A stretch of DNA of 64,000 nt from Elusimicrobium sp. (GTDB lineage: Bacteria; Elusimicrobiota; Elusimicrobia; Elusimicrobiales; Elusimicrobiaceae), in the NCBI GenBank assembly GCA_015062115.1, contig SUVG01000005.1:62001-126000 (forward strand), read 5' to 3'. The position numbers were made by a program, and so were the translations under genes. Shown here piece after piece: positions 8,167-16,684 of this stretch (within the stretch, counting starts at the first letter, position 1; each line of letters opens with the position of its first letter). Under the pieces are notes generated by a model. The model saw only the letters and a list, made by a program, of their open reading frames with translations, had not been told where the DNA came from and searched no databases.

Positions 8167-9396
8167 CCGTTTTTGCAAACTCTTAAAATTCCCGTCCGTT
8201 GCCATTAAGGTTAATTCCAAGGCACCGGACGGTTTTTCTTTCCGGCCGGTTACGATGGCTTTTTCGTAGATAATTCCCAATAAATTAAGTTGGTGCGGTT
8301 GCAGTGTAAGGCGGCAGATTTTCCAGCGGTATGCGGCGGCCTCTTCCGCTTTTTCCAACAGTTCCGTCAGGCCCTTTTCTTGGGCGGCACTGATAAAAAT
8401 ACCGTCGGGGTATTGTTCTTTTAACAGTTTTTGTTGAGCGGGGGGGAGCAAATCTGTTTTATTAAACACATCTAATATGGGTGTTTGCTTGGAGCCCAAA
8501 TCGGCTATGATTTGGCGTACGGTGGCGGCTTGTTCTTCCCGCAGAGCGGAAGCGGCATCGTGTACTTGTAAAATAACATCGGCAAAGGTGGTTTCTTCCA
8601 AAGTGGCACGGAAGGAACTGACCAAACTGTGCGGTAATTTTTGGATAAATCCCACCGTATCAGTAAAAAGCATTTCTCCCCCGGCAGGCATTTTAACGCG
8701 GCGGGTGGTAGGGTCTAAAGTGGCGAAGAGTTTGTCGTCCGCATAGACGGCACTTTGGCGCGTAAGTGCATTTAATAAAGTGCTTTTGCCGGCATTAGTG
8801 TATCCCACAATGGCAATTTGAGGAAGCGGAATTTCTCCGCGGCGTTCTCTTCGTAAACTGCGTTCTTTTTTGACTTGTTCTATTTCTTTTTCCAATTTGC
8901 TGATACGCAGGCGAAGGCGGCGTTTGTCGTATTCCAGTTTTGTTTCCCCGGGGCCGCGAAGCCCGATACCGCCCTTTTGTTGCATCAGGGCTGTGCCTTG
9001 TCCGCCCAAGCGCGGTAAGAGGTATTTTAGTTGCGCCAATTCTACTTGTAACTTCCCTTCCTGCGTGCGTGCCCGTTGGGCGAAAATATCTAAAATAAGA
9101 CGGGTGCGGTCTATTACTTTGGCAGAGATTACTTTTTCTAAATTTTTTTGTTGGGCGGGGGTAATTTCATCGTCAAAAATGACCGTTTGGGCTTCTAACA
9201 GGCGGGTTTGCTCCGCAATTTCTTCCATTTTCCCGCTACCGATAAGGGTTGCCGGGTGGAACGCGTTTACACGCACGCGGAAAACGCCTGCTATTTCTCC
9301 GCCTGCCGTATGGGCCAAGCGGTGCAGTTCTTCCAGCGAGGAAGTATTTTGGATATCTGTTTTAAGGGTAACGCCTACTAAAATTACCTTTTCCAT
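8152..9396 (-). CDS. hflX: Ribosome-associated GTPase HflX
   Basis: A 414-residue TRAFAC GTPase that binds the 50S subunit and splits stalled or heat-damaged ribosomes. The N-terminal HflX domain includes the GxGK-type nucleotide turn LIGSGK (~51-56) and the ~130-180 linker with GIGLRGPGETKLE and a charged coiled coil. The G domain has P-loop GYTNAGKST (198-206), G3 DTVGF and G4 NKTD. There is no Shine-Dalgarno sequence; TAAAAT ends 7 nt before the ATG. It is a single-gene unit, convergent and overlapping with the upstream protease gene, divergent from the ankyrin gene. Confidence 0.95.
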   Translation of the reverse strand: MEKVILVGVTLKTDIQNTSSLEELHRLAHTAGGEIAGVFRVRVNAFHPATLIGSGKMEEIAEQTRLLEAQTVIFDDEITPAQQKNLEKVISAKVIDRTRLILDIFAQRARTQEGKLQVELAQLKYLLPRLGGQGTALMQQKGGIGLRGPGETKLEYDKRRLRLRISKLEKEIEQVKKERSLRRERRGEIPLPQIAIVGYTNAGKSTLLNALTRQSAVYADDKLFATLDPTTRRVKMPAGGEMLFTDTVGFIQKLPHSLVSSFRATLEETTFADVILQVHDAASALREEQAATVRQIIADLGSKQTPILDVFNKTDLLPPAQQKLLKEQYPDGIFISAAQEKGLTELLEKAEEAAAYRWKICRLTLQPHQLNLLGIIYEKAIVTGRKEKPSGALELTLMATDGNFKSLQKRLKNH

Positions 9397-9409
9397 ATCT
9401 CATATTTTA
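9397..9409 (-). promoter_or_regulatory. -10 box abutting the hflX start (leaderless-type)
   Basis: On the minus strand TAAAAT (9409-9404) lies seven bases (ATGAGAT) before the hflX ATG, with no Shine-Dalgarno sequence. A TATAAA overlaps it two bases upstream. Confidence 0.5.
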
Positions 9410-9433
9410 TAAAATAAAAACAAGGAGAAAGAT

Positions 9434-9832
9434 ATGGCTTTCGGTGAAAAAGAAAAACAACTGCTAAGTGCGATTCGTCATTACCGCACGCAAGAGGCGC
9501 TGGCGCTCTTGGACGAAGAAATAGATTTAGACGCTCCCGGCTTTGTTCCTTTTGACACACCGCTTTTTTTGGCAATAGAAAAAGGTAATAAACTCGTTAT
9601 CCGCAAACTGGTGGAAAAGGGGGCCGATGTAAATTATTTGGCGCATTGGTACGAACCGGCCAACGAAAAAATGATTGAATTAAGCGAGGCTCACAGCGGG
9701 CAAGAAATAAACGAATACAGATGTCCGCTTTCTTTGGCGCTGGAGTACGAAGCAAAGCATGGTTTGGCGGAAGAGGTGGCTTTGCTTAAAGAATACGGAG
9801 CCAAAGACTTGGAAGAATTGAAAAAGAAATAA
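9434..9832 (+). CDS. Small ankyrin-repeat-type protein
   Basis: A 132-residue cytoplasmic protein with no signal peptide. The region from ~residue 35 carries ankyrin-like repeats: a DTPLFLAIEKGNKLVIRKLV helix pair followed by KGADVN, then PLSLALEYEA...EVALLKEYGAK. It is expected to be a protein-binding module; no partner is evident. The start is fixed by an AAGGAG Shine-Dalgarno at 9422-9427. It is divergent from hflX and convergent with miaA, one base apart at the stops. Confidence 0.75.
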   Translation: MAFGEKEKQLLSAIRHYRTQEALALLDEEIDLDAPGFVPFDTPLFLAIEKGNKLVIRKLVEKGADVNYLAHWYEPANEKMIELSEAHSGQEINEYRCPLSLALEYEAKHGLAEEVALLKEYGAKDLEELKKK

Positions 9833-9833
9833 T

Positions 9834-10769
9834 TTACTTGGCGCGGGAGAGAATTTCCCGCGCTAATTTTTGGGTGTCAAAGTCCTGCGGGTTTTGTAAG
9901 GAAATTCGCAGGGCATTTTTATAGCGGTTAAACCAAGTGCGTTGGCGTTTGGCATATTGGCGTGTCAGCGTGGCAACCCGTTCCACCGCCTGTGCGCGGG
10001 AGAGTTCCCCTTTCAAAAAGGAAATAGCCTGCGGATACCCCAAACTTTTCAGTGCGGGGGTATCTTCCGCGTAGCCTTCGGCTAATAATTGGCGGGCTTC
10101 TTCGGTCATACCGTCAAAGATTTGTTCGGTTCGGCGGTTGATGCGGTCGTTTTGAGCGTCTTTATCCCAATCTAAATATACCCAAAGAGATTTGGTTTCA
10201 TCGGGGAGTTGAAAAAAAGTTCCGCTTTTCAGTTCGCTGGCAGGTTTTCCCGTCAGCAGGTATAGTTCCAAGGCGCGCATGGTGCGTTGCACATTCCCTA
10301 TCGGGATATTTGCCGCGGAGACGGGGTCTTTTTCCGCCAGGGCTTTGTGTAAACCTTCTTTTCCTTGTGCTTTTAGTAAACTTGTAAGATACTCGCGCGT
10401 GTGTGCAGTTCCGGCGGGGAGTTCGTCCATTCCTACAAAATAAGCATGTAAATACATACCCGTGCCACCGGCAAAAATAAGAGGGGTGTTGGGGAATTGT
10501 GCGCGTATTTTATCTACTTGCGTGCGAAAGGCCCCTGCGTTGAAGCCGTCCGTTACTTCTAAAAAATCTACCAGTAAGTAGGGGATTTTGTCTACCGTGT
10601 AGGAACCGTTTTGATAGGTTCCCAGCGGTTTGGCCGTACCGATAGTAAGGCGTTTGTAAACTTGGCGGGAGTCGGCGGAAACCACAATGCCCCCTGCCTG
10701 GCGTGCCAGTTCAAGTGCCAGTTCTGTTTTACCGGAAGCGGTCGGGCCGCAGAGAACAATGGGTTTCAT
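9834..10769 (-). CDS. miaA: tRNA dimethylallyltransferase
   Basis: A cytoplasmic enzyme of 311 residues that adds dimethylallyl to N6 of A37 in tRNAs reading UNN codons. Visible blocks are P-loop GPTASGKT (8-15), DSRQVYKRLTIGTAKP (33-48), the FAGGTGMY motif (~98-105), and the C-terminal RQYAKRQRTWF motif. MiaB, which performs the next step, is encoded ~1.2 kb away on the same strand, so both enzymes of ms2i6A formation are in this window. There is no Shine-Dalgarno sequence; TACAAT lies 6 nt before the ATG. Confidence 0.96.
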   Translation of the reverse strand: MKPIVLCGPTASGKTELALELARQAGGIVVSADSRQVYKRLTIGTAKPLGTYQNGSYTVDKIPYLLVDFLEVTDGFNAGAFRTQVDKIRAQFPNTPLIFAGGTGMYLHAYFVGMDELPAGTAHTREYLTSLLKAQGKEGLHKALAEKDPVSAANIPIGNVQRTMRALELYLLTGKPASELKSGTFFQLPDETKSLWVYLDWDKDAQNDRINRRTEQIFDGMTEEARQLLAEGYAEDTPALKSLGYPQAISFLKGELSRAQAVERVATLTRQYAKRQRTWFNRYKNALRISLQNPQDFDTQKLAREILSRAK

Positions 10770-10781
10770 ACTTATATTGTA
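10770..10781 (-). promoter_or_regulatory. -10 box abutting the miaA start (leaderless-type)
   Basis: On the minus strand TACAAT (10781-10776) is followed by ATAAGT and the ATG at 10769. No Shine-Dalgarno sequence and no convincing -35 are seen. Confidence 0.45.
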
Positions 10782-10849
10782 CTTTTTCTTGGGGAGAGAG
10801 TGGTTCTACTTCCTTTAAAAACGAAAGAGGCGGTTGATAAGGATAACTT

Positions 10850-10877
10850 TTGAGAGTAATTTTTTATTTGCTATAAT
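10850..10877 (+). promoter_or_regulatory. Promoter of pilin gene 1
   Basis: TTGAGA (10850-10855), 16 bp, TATAAT (10872-10877), preceded by TTGC so close to an extended -10. The ATG is 22 bp further on with an AGAGGG Shine-Dalgarno sequence. This is a conventional sigma-70 promoter with a short leader. Confidence 0.65.
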
Positions 10878-10898
10878 TGCTGCTAAGAGGGTATCTGT

Positions 10899-11399
10899 AT
10901 GAAAAAAGGTTTTACTTTGATAGAGTTGTTAGTAGTGGTACTTATTATTGGTATCTTATCTGCGGTGGCACTTCCTCAATATACAAAATCAGTTGAAAAG
11001 GCACGCATGACTGAGGCCGTTATGGCCGTAGAGGCTATTGCCCGAGCAAATCAATTGTATTATTTGGCCAACGGCACTTATACTCGCAATATCAATGATT
11101 TAGATATTGATTATAATATTACCGAAACGGAATATGGTTCTACTTCCGGGGAAGAAACAGCCCAATCCGCACGCATGAGTAAAAATTTTATTTTCTCGGC
11201 CAGTAATTCTTATGGTGCCCAATCGGGGATTGCTGTGGCAGCTCGGCGCGAAAATGATACAGATGTAAGCGGGGGCAGAGTATATTCGCTGATGATTTAT
11301 AATACAGGAAGAAAAATTTGTTATCTGTATGGTAAAGCAACAGACTATCAAAAGCAGTTATGCCGTGCTTGGGCTGATGCGACCAGTGAGTATTATTAA
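10899..11399 (+). CDS. Type IV pilin-like (prepilin) protein, paralogue 1
   Basis: A 166-residue class III signal protein. The cleavage site MKKG|FTLIE with Glu at mature position 5 and the following hydrophobic helix are typical of type IV pilins and pseudopilins. Two Cys near the C-terminus (KICYLYG, KQLCRAW) could form the pilin D-loop disulfide. Residues 1-35 are almost identical to the pilin at 34127, while the globular parts diverge. It has its own promoter and terminator and no pilus-assembly genes around it. Assembly must depend on PilB/C/D homologues elsewhere. It could be a major pilin, minor pilin or secretion pseudopilin. Confidence 0.85.
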   Translation: MKKGFTLIELLVVVLIIGILSAVALPQYTKSVEKARMTEAVMAVEAIARANQLYYLANGTYTRNINDLDIDYNITETEYGSTSGEETAQSARMSKNFIFSASNSYGAQSGIAVAARRENDTDVSGGRVYSLMIYNTGRKICYLYGKATDYQKQLCRAWADATSEYY

Positions 11400-11412
11400 A
11401 GTTTTTTCGTAC

Positions 11413-11443
11413 AAAAAACCCTCTCGTATGAGAGGGTTTTTTT
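11413..11443. terminator. Bidirectional intrinsic terminator after pilin 1
   Basis: Stem CCCTCTC / GAGAGGG (11419-11425, 11430-11436), loop GTAT, A6 on the left and T7 on the right. It ends the pilin transcript (+) and can also end the miaB-PilZ transcript (-). Confidence 0.92.
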
Positions 11444-11471
11444 ATAAACATTACTTGCGAAGGAGCAGGGG

Positions 11472-11939
11472 TTATTTCCCTTCAAAAAAACTTTCGTCTT
11501 TTTGAATTTTGTTGCAGATTTTGTTGCATTTGCAACCGGCTACACACACTTCGGGCAGTTTAAGCAAAATGCGGGTGTCGCAATCGTTAAAGTCGTCAGC
11601 CATTTCGCTGATAAGTTTAGCGTCTTTTTCTGCCATTTTAATAAATTCAATACCAATGGTATATACATTTTCGCGTTGCTTTACCCAGGCGAGTCTGGCT
11701 TCTACTTCCATTTTGCCGGTACCGGGTAACTGCAGGCTGATAGAAAATTTGTCAGCAAGCGGCGCACCCAAAAAACTGATCATACGCATACCGGAGGCGG
11801 ACAAGTCGGCCAAAATGGCTACCAAGGAAGTTTCCTTTCCGTCTTCGGTTTTGTAATGTAAGTTGACCGGTTCAATTAAATTGCTGATAACCGGCATACG
11901 CGGGTGGCGGCGTTTTTCAGAAAAGTTCTTTTTAGTCAT
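11472..11939 (-). CDS. PilZ-domain protein with Cys-rich C-terminal tail
   Basis: A 155-residue cytoplasmic protein. Residues ~8-105 form a PilZ domain with both c-di-GMP signatures: RRxxR-type KRRHPR (9-14) and DLSASG (45-50). The C-terminal 35 residues contain five Cys (120, 132, 136, 138, 142; spacing C-x11-C-x3-C-x-C-x3-C), which looks like a metal- or cluster-binding site not found in ordinary PilZ proteins. The start at 11939 is preferred; an upstream in-frame start at 11957 lies inside miaB. It follows miaB by 4 bp, so the two are probably co-transcribed. Confidence 0.8.
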   Translation of the reverse strand: MTKKNFSEKRRHPRMPVISNLIEPVNLHYKTEDGKETSLVAILADLSASGMRMISFLGAPLADKFSISLQLPGTGKMEVEARLAWVKQRENVYTIGIEFIKMAEKDAKLISEMADDFNDCDTRILLKLPEVCVAGCKCNKICNKIQKDESFFEGK

Positions 11940-11943
11940 AAAT

Positions 11944-13173
11944 TTAATCCCTCGCAAATAATAATGTTCCGTCTGCTCGTTCTATTTCGGCTTTTACGAC
12001 GGTGCCGATGGGGTAGTTCTTATTTAGTTTTACCCAATAACTGCCCGACGAGCGACCCTTGTTTTCGGACTCTAAAAGCACTTCTTGCACGGTGCCTACT
12101 TGGGCTTTGTATGCGGCTTCGGCAAGTCCTCTTACTTTATTTAACAAAATATCAAGCCTTTGTTCCAGTATCTTTTCGGGCAAAAGCGTCATTTGTGCGG
12201 CTACGGTACCTTGGCGGGGCGAGTATTTGTAGCAATAGGCCGTGCTAAAGCCGGCTTCTTCCACCAGGGTCAATGTTTGTTGGAAATCTTCTTCGGTTTC
12301 CGTGGGAAATCCTACAATTAAATCGGTAGATATGTGAAACCCGCACGATTTTAATTCTTTGATTTTTTCCAATAAAATTTCACGCGTGTAACCGCGTTTC
12401 ATTTCACCCAAAACTTTTGTAGAACCGCTTTGCGCGGGTAAATGTAAGTGACGGGCGATTTTCGGGTTATCTTTTACCGCTTGCCAAAAAGCCGGGGTGA
12501 AGTAAATGGGGTGCGGGCTTGTAAAGCGTACGCGCTCCACTCCGGGAATTTCGGTGGTGCGGTTGAGTAAATCGGCAAAAGTGGTGTTGCCGTTCTGATA
12601 GGCATTTACCGTTTGGCCCAGGAGCATAATTTCTTTGGCGCCTTGGGCTACTTTTTGACGGACGGAGTTTAATATATCCTCTTGAGCCAAGCATTTAATC
12701 GGGCCGCGCACCGTGGGTACAATGCAGTAGGTACATGCAAAGTTACACCCGCGCATAATGGTAACATAACCCGTCAGCCCCGGTTTAAGGATTTCGCCTC
12801 CATCGGTAGTGGGGGGGAACAAACCGCTGTTGTCCAAGGTATCCGAAAAGTTTTCAATATCTTTTGCCCCGGATAATACATCTAAAAACGGGAAGTGGCG
12901 GCGCAGTTGTCTGCCCAACCGTTGGGCGGCGCAACCTGCAAAAATAATGGCTCTGCCCGGTTTTTCTTTTTTCCAGGTGCCGAGTCTGCCGAGGAAGGAA
13001 ACCGCACGGTGTTCCGCGTGGTCTCGTACGGTGCAGGTATTGATAAGCACCACATCGGCTTCGTCTAAATTATCGGTGGTTACCATGCCGCGCGCGGCCA
13101 AGTGGGAGAACATTTCCTCCGAATCGGCAATATTCATTTGGCAACCGTAGGTTTGAATAAAAACTTTTTTCAT
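11944..13173 (-). CDS. miaB: tRNA-2-methylthio-N6-dimethylallyladenosine synthase
   Basis: A 409-residue radical-SAM methylthiotransferase that converts i6A37 to ms2i6A37. The N-terminal UPF0004 domain has three cluster Cys (11, 47, 81). The radical-SAM triad is CNFACTYC (142, 146, 149), preceded by TIMRG. A C-terminal TRAM domain (~345-409) binds tRNA. The product of miaA in this window is its substrate. It heads an operon with the PilZ gene. Confidence 0.96.
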   Translation of the reverse strand: MKKVFIQTYGCQMNIADSEEMFSHLAARGMVTTDNLDEADVVLINTCTVRDHAEHRAVSFLGRLGTWKKEKPGRAIIFAGCAAQRLGRQLRRHFPFLDVLSGAKDIENFSDTLDNSGLFPPTTDGGEILKPGLTGYVTIMRGCNFACTYCIVPTVRGPIKCLAQEDILNSVRQKVAQGAKEIMLLGQTVNAYQNGNTTFADLLNRTTEIPGVERVRFTSPHPIYFTPAFWQAVKDNPKIARHLHLPAQSGSTKVLGEMKRGYTREILLEKIKELKSCGFHISTDLIVGFPTETEEDFQQTLTLVEEAGFSTAYCYKYSPRQGTVAAQMTLLPEKILEQRLDILLNKVRGLAEAAYKAQVGTVQEVLLESENKGRSSGSYWVKLNKNYPIGTVVKAEIERADGTLLFARD

Positions 13174-13225
13174 GGATATAAAAAATGCAGGCGGCCCGAT
13201 ATAACAGACCGCCTGCCAACTTAAG

Positions 13226-14890
13226 TTAGAATAAGTCGCTGATTTTTTTGATGCTTTCCGTAAGCGGCTGGGTGAGGTGAATCTTAATCACGCGGCGGCC
13301 TTTGGATTCAAGCGCTTGGAAATCTCCCAACGCTTGGGCGTTGCAGAGTTGTCCAAAGGTGTATTGTTGACCGGGAATTTTAATATCGGCGGCCGGTTCG
13401 GCGGAAAGGAGCAAGAATACCCCGTTGTTGCCGTCACCTTTGTGCAATTGACCCGTGGAGTGTAGGTAGCGCGGCCCGTAGCCAAACAATACGGCGCGTT
13501 TGGTGCGGGTCATGATTTTATCACGCAAACCGAGCAAGGCTTGATCTACTTCTTCGGAAGGATAGACATAGGGCAAGATAGCCACATAGTCGTTGCTTTC
13601 CAACAAGGAATACAAATCTTGGGACAAGGTTTCCAGTTTCACTTCACCGGCAATGTCTTTGGAAACCAACAAGGGGGCGGAAACTTCCGCAGGAATATCG
13701 CCCGCTTCCAACTTAGCCAAGATGTTTTTGGTCATGGTTTTGGCTTCTTGTACGTTGGGTTGGTCAAAGGGATCAATGGCCAAAATAGCACCCGCGGCGG
13801 CGGTGGCAATTTCCCACAACAGGAACATAGCACCCAATTGGTATTTGTTTTCCAAGACGATGGTCAAAATCGGGTAACCGCGTTCGGCCAAATCTTTAAC
13901 GATGGCGGAAACGCGTTTGTCGTCATCGCTGCCGGTGGAAAGGTAGACAAAGTAGCGATCGTCACGGTAGTCGAAGTTTTTGGTCAAGCTTTCGCCGGCC
14001 ACCGGCACAATGCCTTTACCTTCTTTACCGGTAGATTCGGCTACTAATTGTTCAGCCCAAAGACCGAAAGTAGCAAAATCGCAAGGAGTTAAGAGAGTCA
14101 TTTTATCGCGGCCGTGGTTGACATTGCACGCACCCATAAAAGCCCCCAATTTAACCGCGGCGTTATCTTTTACCGGGGCTTCGGCGCTGAAGGTGGCGGC
14201 TTGTTCTTTGGCTACGGTTAAAAGTTTGGTTACATCTACCCCCATGATGGCGGCGGGAACGATACCGAACATGGAAAGGGCAGAAAATCTACCGCCGATA
14301 TCGGCCGGGTTGAGGAAGGTTTTGCGGAAGTTGTGTTTTTTGGCTAACGCTTCCAAACCGGTGCCGGGATCGGTGATAGCGGCGAAGTTTTTACCGGGTT
14401 CTTTTACGCCGGCTTTTTTTACTTCGTCAAAGAAATAAGCAAATTGAGAAGAAGGTTCCACCGTTCCGCCGGATTTGCTGGCAAAAATGAAAAGAGTTTC
14501 CGCCGGGTTGATGCGGGCACGGGCCGCGCCTACCCAATCGGGGTTGGTGGTATCGAGTACGATAAGTTCCGGCCAGCCGTTTTGCTTGCCAAATACGGTG
14601 CGGAATACTTCGGGGGCCAAAGAAGAACCGCCCATACCCATGATTACACAATGTTTGAAATTTTGTTTAACATCGTTAGCAAAAGTGGTTACATCTTCAA
14701 TGCGTTCCAAGGTCCAGTCATATACCTTTTGCCAGCCTAAGAATTTAACGATAAACTCCATGTGTTCTTTGTCTTGTTTCCAAAGGGTAGGGTCTTTCGC
14801 CCAGAACTTGGTGTTAAATTCAAGTCCTTCCAGTTTAATTTCGCCTTCCCGGATAATTCCTTCGGCTATGGGGGTTGCTTGTGTATTCAT
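13226..14890 (-). CDS. pgi: Glucose-6-phosphate isomerase (Tal-Pgi-like type)
   Basis: A 554-residue cytoplasmic enzyme of glycolysis interconverting glucose-6-P and fructose-6-P. Two SIS domains are seen, with GMGGSSLAPEV (~85-95), FASKSGGTVEPSSQ (sugar-phosphate loop) and DIGGRFSALSMFG (catalytic region). The sequence resembles the isomerase half found fused to transaldolase in some bacteria rather than the classical PGI, but no transaldolase domain is attached. It is followed upstream by rpiB and a SIS sugar isomerase gene on the same strand, so a small sugar-phosphate cluster is formed. Fructose-6-P from the GlcNAc operon would enter here. Confidence 0.92.
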   Translation of the reverse strand: MNTQATPIAEGIIREGEIKLEGLEFNTKFWAKDPTLWKQDKEHMEFIVKFLGWQKVYDWTLERIEDVTTFANDVKQNFKHCVIMGMGGSSLAPEVFRTVFGKQNGWPELIVLDTTNPDWVGAARARINPAETLFIFASKSGGTVEPSSQFAYFFDEVKKAGVKEPGKNFAAITDPGTGLEALAKKHNFRKTFLNPADIGGRFSALSMFGIVPAAIMGVDVTKLLTVAKEQAATFSAEAPVKDNAAVKLGAFMGACNVNHGRDKMTLLTPCDFATFGLWAEQLVAESTGKEGKGIVPVAGESLTKNFDYRDDRYFVYLSTGSDDDKRVSAIVKDLAERGYPILTIVLENKYQLGAMFLLWEIATAAAGAILAIDPFDQPNVQEAKTMTKNILAKLEAGDIPAEVSAPLLVSKDIAGEVKLETLSQDLYSLLESNDYVAILPYVYPSEEVDQALLGLRDKIMTRTKRAVLFGYGPRYLHSTGQLHKGDGNNGVFLLLSAEPAADIKIPGQQYTFGQLCNAQALGDFQALESKGRRVIKIHLTQPLTESIKKISDLF

Positions 14891-14928
14891 ACTATTTCTT
14901 CATCCTTTTTTATAAAGACCTGTCGGCC

Positions 14929-15381
14929 TTATTTAAAATTTGCGTTTTCAATCGCTTTTACTTTATTTAAGCGTCCTTCATGACGGGAACCCGTTAAGAA
15001 AGAGGCCATTAAAAATTGTTCGGTTAAGTTTTCGGCAACGGCCGTACCGATGATGCGCGCTCCCAAGCACAATACATTTAAGGCATCGTGTTCCACGGCT
15101 TGGCGGGCAGAGTAAGCATCGTGGCAAACGCAGGCGCGAATCCCTTTGGTTTTGTTGGCCGCCACACAAACCCCAACTCCGCTGCCGCAAATTAAAATTC
15201 CGCGTTCAGCCCGGCCGGAGGCCACTTGTTGGGCAACTTTGTCGGCATAATCGGGATAGTCGGCCCTCTCGCAAGAGAAGGTGCCGCAATCTTCTACTTC
15301 ATGCCCCAAGCGGCGCACAACAGCCGCTACGGTTTCTTTCAGCGGGAATCCCGCGTGATCGCATCCAATGGCAATTTTCAT
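14929..15381 (-). CDS. rpiB: Ribose-5-phosphate isomerase B
   Basis: A 150-residue RpiB/LacAB-family enzyme that interconverts ribose-5-P and ribulose-5-P in the non-oxidative pentose phosphate pathway. Diagnostic motifs are GCDHAGFPLKE at the N-terminus, DCGTFS, YPDYADKVAQ, and the catalytic CGSGVGVCVAANK block. It sits 3 bp after the SIS isomerase gene and upstream of pgi on the same strand. Ribulose-phosphate epimerase (rpe) is in the same window at 54.3 kb. Confidence 0.94.
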   Translation of the reverse strand: MKIAIGCDHAGFPLKETVAAVVRRLGHEVEDCGTFSCERADYPDYADKVAQQVASGRAERGILICGSGVGVCVAANKTKGIRACVCHDAYSARQAVEHDALNVLCLGARIIGTAVAENLTEQFLMASFLTGSRHEGRLNKVKAIENANFK

Positions 15382-15384
15382 AAA

Positions 15385-15942
15385 TTAGTAGGCTTGGTCT
15401 ACCAAGTCGCACATACAATGCGCCATAAAAATATGGCAGGCTTGAATATGCGGAGTATCTTTTACGGCTACCGTGAGGGGTAAGTCGCAAATATCTTTAA
15501 TGGTGCCGCCGTCTTTACCTAAAAAGGCAGCGGTGTAACAACCCTTGCGTTTGGCAAGGCCTAAAGCCAAATATACATTTTTGCTGTTGCCGGAGGTGGA
15601 AATACCGATGACCACATCTCCTTCTTTGGCAAATCCGTCAATTTGACGGGAAAAAACAACATCATAAGAGTAATCGTTTCCGATAGCGGTTAAAGTAGAG
15701 GTATTGGTGTTGAGTGCCAAAGCAGGAAGAGAGGGGCGTTCTTTTTTGAAGCGGCCCACAAATTCCGCGGCGATATGTTGGGCATCAGCCGCACTTCCGC
15801 CGTTTCCCATCAAAATAACTTTGTTTCCTTTTTTGAAGGCTTCAATTACTTTCTCGGCCAATAATTCCACTTTATCGGCTAAGTTTTCTTTTACATAAGT
15901 TACGGCTTGAATTAAGGTGTCGGCTTCGTTTTTTACAAACAT
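15385..15942 (-). CDS. gmhA: SIS-domain sugar-phosphate isomerase, GmhA-like
   Basis: A 185-residue single SIS-domain protein resembling phosphoheptose isomerase (sedoheptulose-7-P to heptose-7-P, LPS core heptose synthesis). Motifs: NGGSAADAQHIAAEFVGRF (with the zinc/substrate-binding residues of GmhA), SGNSKNV, and the C-terminal HIFMAHCMCDLVD. The ATG at 15942 has a GAGG 9 nt upstream; a GTG at 15957 is an alternative. No other heptose genes are nearby, so a DiaA-like role cannot be excluded. Confidence 0.82.
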   Translation of the reverse strand: MFVKNEADTLIQAVTYVKENLADKVELLAEKVIEAFKKGNKVILMGNGGSAADAQHIAAEFVGRFKKERPSLPALALNTNTSTLTAIGNDYSYDVVFSRQIDGFAKEGDVVIGISTSGNSKNVYLALGLAKRKGCYTAAFLGKDGGTIKDICDLPLTVAVKDTPHIQACHIFMAHCMCDLVDQAY

Positions 15943-15961
15943 ATCAAAATACCTCACTAAA

Positions 15962-16684
15962 TTAAATCTTTTCCACGGCGTTTTGTTCTACCCATCCTTT
16001 GATTCCTTGGGATTTTACAACAACTTCATACCACGAATCTTTGGCATCTTGTACCGTTACCAAGTGCCCTTGGGCTACGCTGGCACTGGCGGGGAAGTTA
16101 GTACCCGGGCCACTGCGTATTTCCGCAATAGGATAGGCGATTACGGCTAAATGGGCGTTTTGTTCTTGATGTCTTAAATAAAGCCACCCGCTACAAACAG
16201 TCAATATAACCGCACAAATGAGGGTTAATCGGCCCGCTTTTCCTTTGAAGAGCCAGAAACTTCCTACTGCACAAAACAACCAAAATATTAAAAAAACAAG
16301 TCCTTTTAGTTCCGGATAAGAGAACCAATAAAAAGCGCGATGCAAAATAACCGGAATTCCGGACGGAACTAATTTTTCCCCACCCGATTCTAAAGTAAGG
16401 GAAAGATTTTGGCGGATATCGCCGTCTCGCGGGGCCAAGCGGAACGCACGGTAATAGTTGGCGGCGGCCAGCCCTTTGCTACCCATCTTAAAATAGCAAT
16501 TACCTATATTGTAGTAAACAAACGGGTCGTTTGGGTGAGATTTTAATTCATCTTCGTAAATACCCAAAGCCGCAGAGTACTTCCCTTGGCGGTAAAAGTC
16601 CTCGGCTTTTTGTAAAGAATCTTGAGCCGTAAGGAATAGATGACAGGTAAAAACGAGCAGGAGAGCCAGTATTATTTTTTTCAT
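15962..16684 (-). CDS. batE: BatE-like TPR and SH3-domain protein
   Basis: A 240-residue protein: signal peptide (1-20), two to three TPRs (~22-105), two central membrane segments (~125-175), and a C-terminal bacterial SH3 domain (~185-240; AEIRSGPGTNFP ... WYEVV ... GIKGWV). This architecture is that of BatE of the Bacteroides aerotolerance locus. The start at 16684 overlaps the batD stop (ATGA). It is the last gene of the moxR-bat operon. Confidence 0.82.
   Translation of the reverse strand: MKKIILALLLVFTCHLFLTAQDSLQKAEDFYRQGKYSAALGIYEDELKSHPNDPFVYYNIGNCYFKMGSKGLAAANYYRAFRLAPRDGDIRQNLSLTLESGGEKLVPSGIPVILHRAFYWFSYPELKGLVFLIFWLFCAVGSFWLFKGKAGRLTLICAVILTVCSGWLYLRHQEQNAHLAVIAYPIAEIRSGPGTNFPASASVAQGHLVTVQDAKDSWYEVVVKSQGIKGWVEQNAVEKI

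Noticed and set aside
15943-15957. GTG start of the GmhA-like gene at 15957
   Set aside because: The ATG at 15942 has GAGG at a normal distance, and the extra five residues match nothing in the family. It remains an alternative.
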